A stretch of 64,000 bases of DNA from Erythroxylum novogranatense (GCA_029891385.1 CM057228.1:56675783-56739782), one strand, 5' to 3'. Positions 46,552 through 58,974 are shown, numbered from the stretch's first letter. Translations and numbers: made by a program. The notes: generated by a model from the letters alone, not told the origin.

Positions 46552-47835
46552 AACAAAAATTTCGTCCCGAAATTTTCTTACCTGACTGATCGAACAAGTG
46601 AGGATATCGCCTCCTCATATGCTCCTCGCCTCCCAAGTTGCCTCCCTCAAGAATGGTTCTTTCAAAGGACTTTCACCAATGGAATCACCTCGCCCGCAAT
46701 CGCTGACCCATGATCCAATAATCCTCACCGACTCCTCAATATAACTCTGTTATCGGCTATCTCAATCTCCCGAGCCGGATCACATGAGTCGGGTCGATCG
46801 GTATCTCCGAGCATACTCACATGGAACACATCGTGCAAGCTGGGACATCTCACTCAGTAAGGCTAACTCAGAAGCCAACGGTCCGATCCGCCAATAATCT
46901 CATATGGACCGATATACCGAGGACTCAACTTGCCCTTACGGCCAAATCTGAGAACTCCTCTCCACGGAGACACTCTGAGGAACACTCTATCTCCTACTGC
47001 ATACTCCATCTCTCGCCGATGCTGATCCACATAACTCTTCTGCCTATCCTGAGCCGCCTTAATGCGACTCCGAATCAACTGCACCTTATTAACCGTGTCT
47101 TAGATCAGCTCGGGACCCTCTAACATCCTCATACCCTCTTCATCCCAAAGAAAGAGGGATGCGCACGACGTCCATATAAAGCCTCATACGGTGCCATACC
47201 GATGCTACTCGGCATCGATTATTATATGCAAACTCTACTAGAGGCAAACATCGATCCCACGCACTCTAACTCCAATACACAAAGCTCTCAACATATCCTC
47301 AACAATGAATAGTCCTCTCACTCGCCCATCCGTCTCGAGGATGAAATGTCAGACTAAAGTTCAATCTGCATCTATAGTCGATCGCAGACTCCTCCGTAAT
47401 CTCGAAGTAAACCGGGATCCCTATCGATACTATCAAACCGGACCCCATGCAATGAACTATCTCCGCCACATACTTTTGGGCCAATCGATCTAGGGTACTA
47501 CTCTCCTCACCGGCAAGAAGTGAGTCGATGAATAATCGGTCCACTATGACCCAGATAGCATCATATCGCCTCAAGGCCCTGGGTAATCCCATGATAAAAT
47601 CCATCGTAATCGCTCCCATTTCCACTCCTAATAGCAACGAATGCAATCTTCCAATCGGAGCTCGGTGCTCACTTAACTTCACGGGCACGCCAAACACCGA
47701 GAAACATACTCCGCCACATGCCTCTTCATACCCGCCACCGTAAATGCAACTTAAGAGTGCGATACATCTTGGTGACACCAATGCATGGCATAAGCAGCCA
47801 AATGAGCCCTCTAAGATCTCACGCCCAAATCCTCC
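46539..47835 (-). pseudogene. Element F integrase and chromodomain, broken
   Basis: Chromodomain pieces lie at 46560-46740 and C-terminal integrase at 46863-47084 (RIKAAQDRQKSYVDQHRREMEY, GKLSPRYIGPYEI). The core 47299-47781 holds [26 protein letters not shown] and [13 protein letters not shown]; the rest is frameshifted and FHPRDGWASERT stands for the Glu block. The polyprotein stop TAA is made with the first bases of the 3' LTR. Confidence 0.82.
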
Positions 47836-48480
47836 ACATCAGAACACACAATCTCCGCCCATCCACAAAGAACCATCTCTCAACTCAAACTCGATACCCA
47901 TCTAGATCCGACTCTATCAATCAATCTCACCAAAACTGGGTCCTGAGCCTGCACTCTCCTGATCCGATCATGCAATACTGGCCTCAGCCTCAAAGTCGCA
48001 ATCAGAGCTCCATCCTGACTCAAATCTATCTGCACATTAAGAGCTCTCAATCGAACTAAGCATGAAAACCTCGAAACTGAACTGAGCCGACTACCATGTG
48101 ATCTCCTACTCGATGCATCGGCCACCACATTGGCCTTCCCTCGGTGGTACTCGATAGTGCAGTCGTAATCCTAAGCAGCTCTAACCATCTCCTCTGCCTC
48201 AGATTCAGCTCTCGCTGACTCAACAAATATCTCAAACTCTTATGATCGGTGAAGATCTGGAACGTCTCCCCATACAGATAATGTCTCCAGATCTTCAGAG
48301 CAAACACCACAGCCGCTAACTCCAAGTCATGCACAGGATAATTACCCTCATGGGCTCTCAACTGTCTCGAGGCATATGCTATCACTCTCCCATGTTGCAT
48401 CAACACACAGCCTAAACCCCGCCGTGAAGCATCACTATAAACCTCGAAACCTCCCGATCCAGATGGGTGGCTAACACGGT
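47836..48480 (-). pseudogene. Element F RNase H, broken
   Basis: [64 protein letters not shown] at 48056-48406, then a frameshifted [16 protein letters not shown] and [24 protein letters not shown] to 47880. Confidence 0.85.
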
Positions 48481-49450
48481 GTGCAGAGTCAACCGATGTA
48501 TCAACTCATCGAAACTCCTCTCGACACTCATCCGCCCATCCAAGGCCACACTCTTCCTCGAAGTTTTGTCAACGGGCTGAGATTACAGAGAACCTCGACA
48601 AACCTCCGTAATATCCTCGCTAATCCGAGAAAACTCCTCAACTCGACACGCCTCTAATCTCCCAACTCCTCATCGCTTCGATCTTGTGAGGATCCACCCG
48701 ATACCCTCACTAGATACAATATGGCCTAGAACACCACCTCATCCAGCCAAAATTCACACTTAGTGAATTTGACATACAACCGCCTATCTCTCATAATCAA
48801 GCACAACTCTCGGATGCTCCGATGCTCTGCTCAGACCTCAATACACCAAATGTCGTCAATGAACACTATCACAAACTGATCCAGGTATGGCTGAAAGACC
48901 CTATTCATCAAGGCCATGAAGGTTGCCGGGGCATTAGTCAACCCGAACGGTATCACTAAGAACTCGTAATGCCCATACCTGCTCCTGAAAGTACTCTTAG
49001 GCACATCGGCCTCTGCGATCCTCAACTGATAGTAACCAGATCTCAAATCCAACTTGGTAAACACCCGAGCTCCCTGCAACTAATCGAAGAGATCATCGAT
49101 CCTAGGCAGTGGGTACTTATTCTTAACAATAACCCGATTAAGCTGCCTATAATCGATGCAAAGCCTCAAAGTCTCGTCCTTCTTCTTCACAAACAATACC
49201 GGAGCTCCCCACGGGGAAACACTCGGCCTGATAAATCCCTTATCCAACAACTCCTACAACTGAGCCTTAAGCTCCCTCAGTTCCACCGGTGCCATCCTAT
49301 ACGGAGGTATCGATATAGGAGCGGTACCTGGAACGAGGTCAATCTCGAACTCCGTCACCCGATCCGGCGGCAACCCTGGTAACTCCTCGGGAAACACATC
49401 GGGAAACTCTCTAATCACAGGGATATCCTGCAACCTCTGCTGCACTCTAG
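48481..49450 (-). pseudogene. Element F reverse transcriptase, broken
   Basis: [52 protein letters not shown] and FIDDI at 48831-49079; [44 protein letters not shown] at 49254-49450. A TAG near 49079-49081 replaces the Gln of DQL-QGAR, the analogous codon to the TAG in A at 2259. The thumb part 48500-48830 is frameshifted. Confidence 0.86.
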
Positions 49451-49960
49451 AATCCACTACATGCGCCAAATAAGCCTCACAACCACCTCTCATCAACCTC
49501 AAAGCACTCATAAAGGAGATCATCCTGGCTGGCACTGCCTGACTAACACCTCGAAAAATAGCCCTCGACTGACCAGGAGACTCTAACACAACCTCCTTGG
49601 TATAGCAATCCATAATCGCGCCTACGGGCAAGGAGCCACCCATCCCCAAAATCACCTCAATCTCTCGAAGGGCAACACTATCAAATCAGACTCAATATCG
49701 CTGAATCTACCCGATCGGGCATCCCCGCAAATCTCGCCTAAAGCAAAGGGTACTACCCAATGGTGTACTCACCGCAACGACATCAAGCATCTCTATGCAC
49801 ATACAATCTACATGCCACATGCGGTGCAATAAATGAATGCGTGGACCACGGATCTATCAATGCATACACCTCTATATCGAGAGCGTATAAACTGCAACCA
49901 CATCGGAGAGTCTGGGCCTCCCGCTGGTCATGGCGTAGACCACGGCTCGCGATCGCGCCG
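49451..49960 (-). pseudogene. Element F protease, broken
   Basis: VVDSRVQQRLQDIPVI and [18 protein letters not shown] link to RT. ILGMGGSL stands for ILGMDWL near 49640. The active-site loop is [21 protein letters not shown] at 49800-49870, with Gly changed to Trp, which would inactivate it if the base is real. Confidence 0.8.
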
Positions 49961-51000
49961 ACATTCTCGACTCTCCGACCCCACAAAGAATCTCCAGCCC
50001 ACTCCGAGCTCGCCTCGCCCTCAATCCAGTCCATTACTGCGGCTCTGCTGACAACAGTACTACTACCGGCTCTCCCACTGGCAGATCGAGCTCCCAAAAT
50101 CTCGGACAAGGTCTTGGGATCCGATGCTCCATCGAGCCACATCTCAAACAAGCTCCAGAAACCTCCAAGACTCCCCACTATGCCTCCTCTCACAAAACTT
50201 CGACAGAGGAGGAAGTGGCCGAGCCTCGACCACTACCATCGCCACCGACCGCCCAAACCTACCTCTCAATCGAACCAGATCGTCTGGGACATCCCGAAAA
50301 TCTGAGCCGCTACCTCGACGGTTAAAGCTCCTACCCGAGCCGCCTCGACTATCATCGGATCTCTTACTCGAGATCCCGACCAATCTCAACTCGGCTCGCC
50401 TCAAGAGTCGCCGATCTCGACAAAGGTGACTTCAGCCCCAAAGGTGCCCATGTCGACCGGGCTAACTTTGTACGAATATCCAGATTCAGCCCTCCTCAAA
50501 TCTCCGCACCTATCGCCTCAAGAAATCGTAACAGATGCATCGCCGACAACTCATTGAATCGGACCTCATAGTCGGCCATCACATAGACCCACGCCTCAAA
50601 TCCAAACTCCCGCATCTTCATCTCCATATAAACCTCGGGCGATAATTATCTCGAAAACTCTCAAAAATCCGCCAAGTCAAAACACGTGGTCCGTGGAACT
50701 CCCTAATGCCTTCCACCATCGACACGCTAGACCTGGAGCAAAGAGACAAGATAGTCGAAGCGCTCATCGGGTCATAGTCCATCCGTCAGACCCGCCGGTC
50801 CTCTCTAACCAACCTCACCTCAGCAGGTCTGTGCTACCAAAGAAATCCACAGCTCCTCGCCACGCAGACGATCATACCTCCGCTCCGCCTCATGGGAACC
50901 ACAGGAGGTCGCTCCTCAAACAAAGGCACGAGGACTCTCTACTAGCTCCTACTGATCCTTGGTCAGCTGAGTGATCGACCTGATCACCAAAGACGGATGA
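49961..51000 (-). pseudogene. Element F gag, broken
   Basis: Capsid pieces are readable in alternating frames between 50450 and 50960 (RFNELS, EMKMREF-like, DFFGSTDPAE-like). The basic linker before protease includes RGRFGRSVAMVVVEARP. No intact knuckle and no clear start codon can be assigned; the start expected near 50990 is altered. Confidence 0.7.
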
Positions 51001-51091
51001 CCTACAATAAAATCACAAACTAAATCAATTTCTGCTTTTCTCATAAAGATTCAGGCCTAAAATACACTATGCCCAAAATATGCCAAACCAT

Positions 51092-51103
51092 GCTCTGATA
51101 CCA
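51092..51103 (-). other. Primer binding site of F
   Basis: Minus strand TGGTATCAGAGC, intact, 4 bases from the LTR. Confidence 0.93.
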
Positions 51104-52067
51104 CCAATGTAGCCCCTCACAGTAGAGTATACACCGACGCTCAGTAGGTCATACCGATACATATCCTACGATGAGGGTGCACTACCAAACAATCACTTCT
51201 AATAAACCTCATGGCATCAATAATTTAAGCAGTAATGATCACATTCACTAAAATTTTGAAACCAAAAGAGTACTTCTTATCTCATTTATGAAACCATACT
51301 TCTATCATCATTACAAATATACAGAGCCAAAATGAACAATAATAGCTCCTATCTAGGTCATCCCCAAAATATCCCAAAGGATCCCCAGCTGACCGACCTG
51401 TGGGCCATGCTCCTCTCGCCGGCACACACAAAAGGAAGAGTCCCAAAATCTGGAGCTAGAAATCTCACTACTGTTGTCCTGAAAAATAGTCGCAATTTGG
51501 GTGAGTTTGCGAAACTCAATGAGTAACCATCATCGATGGTTTACCCAATTCATGCATTACGCAAAATCGCGTACAAAGCAACACATATCACATTTCGAAT
51601 CATAAATCGAAATTTTATACAATCATAATCACACAGTTTCAATTAGTTCCATATCACATTCACAGCATAATCACAGACTAAATGCACAAATGATTTCCAG
51701 TTCATTTTAATTGTTGTGACTGGGCGTCAGAATTATCCCATTTCTGGGCACATCACACAGAAATCGCGTTTTTGGGGGTAGGAGAGCCCCATGGATATGC
51801 ACTACTGCCCACGCGCACTAGGGATAGGAGAGCCCTCTGGGTATGCACTAATCTCGTTTCACTTATCACAATTAGCGAGCTTATAGCTCCACTCAGATCA
51901 AAATATGCCCATCACAACTGCCATTTATCGTTTTCTATTCATGCCTAGCATGCGCTCACTAATTCACGAAGAATATAACACATGCGGATCACTTAATCAG
52001 AATCACAGATAGTCACACACTAAGCACATAGCACATCAGGGATTGAGAAACCAACTAGGTTACTCAC

Positions 52068-52135
52068 CTCTAAACTTCCGTGCTACTGTCGGGAAGTCTC
52101 AGCTGCGTCAAAGGAACGACGCTCCACTAAAGCCT
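52068..52135 (-). other. Candidate 68-nt micro-exon in the F 5' LTR
   Basis: Acceptor TTATAG at 52136, donor AGAG/GTGAGT at 52067, though the LTR is otherwise diverged from A/D/E. Flanking candidate introns 52939-52136 and 52067-51479. Confidence 0.42.
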
Positions 52136-53049
52136 CTATAAGAATCAGAACGTTCGAATATTACTAAATATATCAATTTCAAAATCGAATGCTTATGTTT
52201 CAAATGAATCTTGCATTATGCACATTATGACATTTCCGACCACAATTCCAAATTATCTCAATTCCGTTCTTCTACTTTAATTCATAGCAATTTCTAATAC
52301 CATAATTCAATTGGCTAATTCTATATCCTCTAAAGTCAAAATCAAAGACATAGGACTCATCGATAAATCGAAATCAAATTCACTATTCCAATGCCATCGA
52401 ATTTCAAGAATCATCAAACTAAATTTCCAAAGTCACATTCCTCTAAATTAACATTCGTAGCCCCTTAAATCAAAATCAATTAATTACTCCCAAATCATAA
52501 TTAAAATAACCTCAAAATCACAAATTCGGAAGGTTGCATCCCTCATGGCAGTTCTGGTCCTCACATGAAGCTTCTTTCTCGCGCCCATGCAAGACGCTCC
52601 GCATTGTCATGACGCGCACATGGCTCTCTCTCTCGCCACATGGCGTGTTCGTCATGGTCACAAGGCGTGCGATCGTAGATTCGCCAGAAAAACTCAGAAA
52701 TCTCCAGATTCTCGACAGATAAAAACACCAAATCCAAGTTTTCTCTTTATAAATCACTCCTAAATAATTCCATACATAATAGACAACTAATCTCTAACTT
52801 CTATTCCATCAAACAATCAATATCCCCAAATTTCAACCCTAAAACCCATATCGTCCGAAACACTCTAATTCTCAAACCATTAATCAGTAAATTTTTGCTT
52901 AAATCAGAAGATTAAACACATAAATAAGCAATAACTTACTTAATTAAGCTTTAAACTCTTCCAAATCACCAAGAAATCCACAAGCGATCCAAGGGAAGAA
53001 AATCACGAAGAAAAAGAAAGCTTCGTGGGAGAGGAATTTCAAAGGTAAG

Positions 53050-53065
53050 GCTATATATATATATA
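53050..53065 (-). promoter_or_regulatory. TATA element in the F 5' LTR
   Basis: Alternating TA run; the same run is at 45922-45937 in the other LTR. Confidence 0.55.
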
Positions 53066-53668
53066 CAGAAACCTTAAGGCTTGTTTGGCAATTTCGATTG
53101 CCACAAGTCCAATCCGAACCACCTCAATTCAATTTCTAACTCTAATTTCTCCCGAATTCCAATAGCTAAACCTTAATTCCTCAATTCAAATTTCTAATCT
53201 ATCCATACCATTGGATAATTAATTTTGGAACCAAATATTCAATTAATCAGTCATCTATCTCATTTTTTTCCAGTCCGGGCCTAATACTCCGAAAATTTCA
53301 GAAAAATTCCTATAATTCCACAAAATTAGAAAATACCTAATCACATACTCCAAATTTCAATTCTCAATTCCTAAATTCAATTTAACTCTCCAATTTCATA
53401 AATCAAATATCAAATTCACTAATAACACAATTTACCTTAATTCACAATTCCTCCAATTTCACAAATCAAAGCACACTAAACCTTAATCACAAAGTCTCCA
53501 ATTACACAAACAAGTCGGAATTCTGTCATACATGCATGTACATACAGATGCTAATGAAATGCTGAACATTTATCAAATGTGCAGAGGCTATAAATACAGA
53601 TGCAGAATACGTATACAAAATACGTATAAGAGGAACTGTACACATCCTATCGGTGACGGGATGTTACA

Positions 53669-53673
53669 CTGCA
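53669..53673. repeat. TSD of element F, right copy (CTGCA)
   Basis: Follows GATGTTACA of the F 5' LTR; B protease codons resume. Confidence 0.93.
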
Positions 53674-53834
53674 TACCAGGCAATATTATACTTGCAGAGA
53701 CATAGGAATGTGTGGAACCAGAATCAAAAAGAACATACACATCAGAACAAAAAAGCTGAGCCATACCAGTAACAACTTCCGATGCTGCTGCTGCCTCCTC
53801 CCGTGTCATGGCAAACACCCTAGCCTGTGCTTGT
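53674..53834 (-). pseudogene. Element B protease active-site half
   Basis: MFAMTREEAAAASEVVTGMAQL then LFDSGSTHSYVSASI, with the catalytic DSGST intact. It is bounded by F on one side (TSD CTGCA) and H on the other. Confidence 0.88.
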
Positions 53835-55694
53835 TGATATGTGTTTAATTGTTGATATTTTTAATTATTTTCACTTAGTGATTAATGGTATAAAAATGCT
53901 TAAGATACTTACTTTAATTCATATTTGATTTTAGGTACAATTCGAGAGCAAAGAAATTAAAGTGAGTCAAAAGTACCCCATTTGAGATAGTTTTCAAAGA
54001 TTTATTTTTTTACTTTTCTTTATGAAGCAAAAAGAAAAAAAGACAAGAAAATTAAAATAGGAGAATTGAAAGTGTTGCTGAAAAAAAAAGAAAGAAAAAC
54101 AAATACACAAAGACAGAAAAACCATTAACGTTGGAGAGCAGATTAAATTAGAAGAGCAGGAGTTGCGTTCGAGGAGGGTTTTCAAGGCAGACGCTAAAGC
54201 AATACGGAAATAACACAAATTAAATCACCGCACAGTAGACAACAAAAGGAGGATTTAAACATTTGTCTAATGAATGAGCTACAAGCACAGTGAAAGGAGA
54301 CACATGGAACGTTACTGACGCTAGAAATGAATTAAGAGCTAGAGGGCTTTATTGTTTAATGAAGGCAACACGCAGTGGTTTAGAAAGCAGGAGAAACAAG
54401 AGCAAAAACGCAGCGTGGAATGGAGCATAAGGAGCACGCAGCGTTTTGGCTAAAAACGTAGGAACGAGAGAAGGGTTTTAAGTGAAAAGACCCTTAATCG
54501 TCACGTCAAGCTAGAGTAGAGGGGCGTGACTCCAAGAGGCAACAGGAGACTAGCGTGAAGGGTGTGCGTAGAAGGCACAAGGGGGCTCGTTGAAGGCAGC
54601 TGCGCCCAGGAACAGGCGTAGGCATAGAGAGCTTGGCTAGGCGGCTTGCGGGTTCGGTATAGAGAAGCAACAAAGTGAAGGTATAAGAGTTTAAGAAGCA
54701 AATGTTTATTTGTCTAATCAGAAGCACAGTGAAAGGTGCTACAGTGAAGACAAGGAGCTGAAGCTTTCTACAGTGAAGAAGCAAATAGGGTTTTCGGTTA
54801 GGGATAAAGATGGGGGTTGAAGCAATTTATCAGGAAAGACCCATGAATAGCTAAACGTCCCGATGTTGATTCGGAGGTAAAATCGACGCCGACAACTCGG
54901 GTTAAGTATTATTTTAATTATTTTTTGTTTCTTTCTCTCATTAGAAATTGATTGTGTTGTCCGACTTTAATTGGATTTTGGTTTCTTGTATTGATAATTG
55001 GATTTTTGTTATTATTCCGTTATTTGTGTATGAACCCTTTGGGTATTTTAAATTGATGATTTTAATGCGTTCATTGAATCGTTAATTTCAAACCCATTGC
55101 TAGAATTTTGATATAATCCGTAATTGTTATGTTGAAATTCATTTGTAGCGACTAATGATTTATAATCATTAGGGATAACATGACCTAGGTTAAATGACCC
55201 GAGCGTATGTGGTTGTTTCCTTGATTAATCGGTTTTTCTAATTCGTAATGCTACTGCCTAATTAAATCTAGAGATCGTATCCTAGGTTGTTAGGTGGTTA
55301 GGTTTAATCAACGATCGTATCTTGATTAAACAAAACCTAAGAAAAAAATCGAGTTAATTTTTAACTCACGATTAATAATTTCTAGGATAGATTAAAGAAC
55401 AACAAATTAATAAAATATGTTTAGTCAGGGTGCAGGCCGAGATTGAACCGAAGAACCGGGTCCCTACCAAATTTCCCACATTTTATCATTTTTGCATTTT
55501 TTTAATTTGTTTTTATTAGATAGTTTTATTTTATTTTCTTCTTTAAAAATCCAAAACCCTCCTTTTTCCTAAACACCGATTAATTTCATTTCTTAAACTT
55601 TACACACACTCTCTGTGGGATCGACCTAGACTGGCCACTGCTACAGTAGTAGTCTAGTTATTTTAATTTTGACTAGCAAAACGACGCGCGGTCA
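53835..55694 (-). mobile_element. Element H: solo-LTR-like insertion in B protease region
   Basis: B protease/gag sequence breaks at about 53834 and resumes at 55695. The 1860 bp between begins TGATATGTG, ends GCGGTCA (TG...CA), and is flanked by CTTGT (53830-53834) and CTTGC (55695-55699), an imperfect 5-bp duplication. It holds no recognisable coding sequence. Near one end is the phrase TGTGGGATCGACC (55614-55626), which I associate with LTR ends of non-chromovirus Ty3/gypsy elements, an association made from memory. If that is right, its sense strand would be plus; the strand given here is only that of the host element. Exact borders are uncertain by a few bases. Confidence 0.6.
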
Positions 55695-56936
55695 CTTGCC
55701 CTCTCGGTCTCCCTGGAGGATTAGGCTTCTCATCGACCTGTAGGCGCCCACCCCAAAGAAATGGTCTAGTCCCTACTGTCTCTGCTCTCCTCTGAGCCTG
55801 AGGCTGAGATCCTTCCCCTCTAGTCATCTGAAGACAATCTTTAATTATGTGGCCCTTCTCTCCACACTTGAAGTAGGAACCCAAAAGCTTATAGCACTCT
55901 CCCCAATGCAACTTCCCACAGTGCTCACACTGAGGGTTCTGGTTCCTGCTTCTCTCAGTTCTGTTGTTTCCTCCCACTGAGGAAGCCTGTACTGACCCTG
56001 TCTTGATCTGCTTGCTCTGTTGAGGGGCACTAGTGCCACCCTGACTCTGAGTCCGGGCACTCTTCCCACCCCGCTGCCAGATCAGACATCGCCCCTCTCT
56101 GGATGATCGCCTCTCTGCTCTTTCTCTTCCTGCTCACCTCCTGCCTGATGTTCTCTAGCTTCTCAACCTGGAGTGCAGCATCCACTAGCTGCTGATAATC
56201 ACAGAAATTGTGAATGATTACCTTCTCCTTGATGCCCAAGTGGAGGCCTCCCTCAAACTTTCGGCACTTGTCTTCCTCACTGGCCACAATATGAGCTGCA
56301 TATCAAGACAACTAGGTGAATCTCAGCTCATACTCACTAATAGACATCTCCCTCTAAGTCAAATTTAGGAACTCCCTTGCCTTCTCCAGCAAATAGACCC
56401 GAGAGAGGTATTTCTTCCTGAACAACTCTCCAAAATCCCTCCATGAAAGTACTGGTGGCACAGCCTGACTCTGCGGGCATTGACTCTCACCAATGGAGAG
56501 CATCCCCCTGCAATAAACTCACAGCATACTCCAGCTTCTCCTCATCTGAGCACTTCATCTGAACAAGTACCCTCTCTGTCCTCTTCAGCCAAGATTCAAC
56601 TTTCTCTGCATTGGTGGTACCATGAAAGTCCACCGCCTCAGACTTCCACAGTTTATCATACTGCCCGCCCCTAGCCACTGGAGCTGGCACTGGACTCTGA
56701 GACCCTTGACTCGTGGCGAAGGTGAAAGCCTGGACAAAGTCCTGGAAAAACTGTGGATCCATCGCAGGCATAGTAGGAGGAGGAGGAGGAGGCGGCTCCT
56801 CGGGTTACACACTAGGTGCCTTAGAGCCAGGAGCAGAGTGTGTCCCAGCATCTTGTGGGACATGGGACTCATCTGTGCTCCCCTGGTGAGAGCGAGAACG
56901 AAGCCAAGCTCCTCAAGCTCTACTCCGAGGTGACAT
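55695..56936 (-). pseudogene. Element B gag
   Basis: The start ATG at 56936 gives MSPRSRA. Capsid: YDKLWKSEAVDFHGTTNAEKVESWLKRTERVL (56487-56771) and KKYLSRVYLLEKARE. KCRKFEGGLHLGIKEKV lies at 56030-56287. Two knuckle-like motifs follow at 55663-55977: CEHCGKLHWGECYKLLGSYF and CGEKGHIIKDC (C-x2-C-x4-H-x4-C as YFKCGEKGHIIKDC). Frame changes occur near 56060 and 56290-56480. Confidence 0.85.
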
Positions 56937-56974
56937 ATTACTCCTTCAAAAGAAAACCAGTGAAAAAAAACTTT

Positions 56975-57112
56975 AGTTCATGCAAAAACAATTTGTCAAA
57001 GTATATATTACTATTTAAACCATGCAAAATCCGATTTAAATCATGCAAAATAAACATTTAGTCAAAAAGCAACATTTAGTCATGTAAAATCAGTTAAAAT
57101 AATGCAAAAGAG
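56975..57112 (-). repeat. Short repeated CATGCAAAA words in the B leader
   Basis: CATGCAAAA occurs at 56979, 57021 and 57042, with near copies at 57081 and 57101, between gag start and primer site. No gene lies here (56937-57185). Confidence 0.5.
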
Positions 57113-57185
57113 TACAAATAATTCAATTTTAATATAGGCCTGAAAAATCCTAAATTTCTCCTTCTACCTGAACCTAAACCGAAAG

Positions 57186-57197
57186 CTATGATATCAT
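57186..57197 (-). other. Primer binding site of B, degenerate
   Basis: Minus strand reads TGATATCATAGC against TGGTATCAGAGC. Two G-to-A/T changes fit its greater age. Confidence 0.75.
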
Positions 57198-57779
57198 AAG
57201 TGTTGGAACCTCTCCCCGGTGAGGCGTGGGTCCGACGTCCTGCGTGACATCTAGACGTGCATCCCCCTAAGGAGGGGTTCCTCACCATGAATTTAAACTC
57301 AAAATAGACTTATTTTAATGTTCTCCGAACAAATCTTGATAAATTCATCCTAATAATCCTCCAATAAAAATTAAATTGCTTAGGGCCCATAATTAAATCC
57401 GATTCCTAAGCTAAAATGAAATTCCATGTCTCTATAATAATTAGAAACGACAAGCACTTCAATCGGAGCTCCCGAGATCAAGAAATCACTGAAAGACGGA
57501 AGCATAATTAATATGTCTGACTAATTACCTCTCTTTGGTAAATCCGACCAAATTCAACTTAATCCCAAAAATTTTAAATTTTGCATGAGAGGGTAGAGAA
57601 AAAAAATTTTAAACCAATGTTTCGAAAACTGAGTGAATCGGAGGCCAAACGAAAAAGTTACAAGCAAAAGAGTAAGAGGATGACATTCAGAGATTAGGCA
57701 TGGGCACGTCTAAGAAATTTAGAGACTAGGCGTGACCACACCTAAGAATGAAAACTGGATCTGCAGGAAAATTTCAGAA

Positions 57780-58510
57780 TTTACAAACATCATAACTTTT
57801 GCTCCCATACTCCAAAATTGACAAATTGGGTATCAAAAGAAAGCTCAAAGGAAACTCTACAACTTCCATGAAGGATTGAAAAACTAGTTTGGTCTATAAG
57901 GGGGTCAAAACTTGCTTCAAAGTTTCTGCCTCTAAATTTAAAAATTTCCACAAAAATGACGGAAATTCATATCTTTTACCAAAAAAAGTCCAAAAATGGC
58001 ACATTTTACCTCAATAGAAAGATAAAGAGATGATCTACAAATTTCATGAAGGGAGAAAAAATAAATTCAGTCATTTAAAGAGGTAAAAACACTCGCAAAG
58101 TTACTGCCTGTATAAAAAACCAATGGAACAGTGTAATTGACCAAATGAACAGTACCTGCAATCTTTCTAACCTTATAACTTTTTATTCCTAGCTCCAAAA
58201 TTTGCATATTATACATCATTGGAATGGGGAAAAGATGATCTACATTTTCTATGAAGGATGGAAAAACAAAACAGGCTCTAAGGAGGTGAAAATCCCTTCC
58301 AAAGATACTGCACAATCCTAAACCTTATCAACAGTAACTGAAATCTTTCAACCCTTATAACTTCTTCATCCTAAGTCCAAATGTGACAAATTTTATATCA
58401 TTGGAAAGCTCTAAATAATTTCTACAATCTTCAAGAAGACCTACCAAATGAATGCAAGCTCTAAGAAGGTCTAAAACCTAAGTAAAGTTTCTGTCCATTT
58501 TAGGAAAAAT
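57780..58510 (-). repeat. Diverged tandem array in the B LTR
   Basis: At least four units begin near 57791, 57968, 58172 and 58353 with CATAACTTTT-like words. Each continues with TCCAAAA-TG-ACA, a CATTGGAAAG-like block, CTACAA-TTC-ATGAAG and CTCTAAGGAGGT. G LTR units near 5750-6080 share these words on the opposite strand. Confidence 0.7.
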
Positions 58511-58974
58511 TGGCAGCACCTCCCTTATAATGTAACTAGCCAAAATCTTCAATCCAATTCCATTACCTGCATAAAAACTCAATTTACAAAATCCTCAAAT
58601 TTCCTAAAGCACAAACCAATCCAATATCCCATAACATCTACTCCAATGGCAGCCACCACACACTTAAGATTCTCATCATTTTCAAAGCATATCAACCAAC
58701 ACAATCTCATTCTTTCTTTGATTTTTAGCAAACATATACAAGATACATTTAAAGTTCAAAAACTCTTACATTTACATGGAAATAAGCTAATACAAAGCTT
58801 TAGAGGGCATTTTAGCCTGAATACATTAAAGTATCAAAGAACAAAAATACAAAGTACATCACTTGTCCCAAAATGCTAGCTAAAGCTTTATTTTCTAAAA
58901 TATGACTTCAAAAGTAAAATGCATCGGAGTGATGCCTCAATCCCGATGCGATGACTCGGTTTCTCGCTCGTCAC

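Larger units (their letters stand above)
43972..53668 (-). mobile_element. Element F: complete Ty3/gypsy Tekay-type element inserted in B protease
   Basis: The LTRs at 43972-46538 (3') and 51108-53668 (5') are flanked by the TSD CTGCA (43967-43971 and 53669-53673). The primer site is at 51092-51103 and the purine tract at 46539-46551. The internal region of 4569 bp carries gag to integrase on the minus strand. Nothing is inserted in it, but the reading frames are badly broken. The LTR differs from A/D/E but shares their ends and leader layout. Confidence 0.95.
51108..53668 (-). repeat. 5' LTR of element F (type II, 2561 bp)
   Basis: Partner of 43972-46538. TATA run 53050-53065, donor 52939, acceptor 52136, micro-exon 52068-52135, second donor 52067, acceptor 51479. 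CpG-rich part at 52540-52680. Confidence 0.93.

Noticed and set aside
49760..50305. 181-codon open frame on plus
   Set aside because: Antisense to F protease/gag; low-complexity composition from the GC-rich gag codons.
54501..54784. Small frames inside H
   Set aside because: No domain, no start context and no conservation to judge by; kept as non-coding.
57780..58510. CRISPR-like array
   Set aside because: Units are about 180 bp, diverged and without fixed spacers, within a plant LTR; tandem repeat is the right call.
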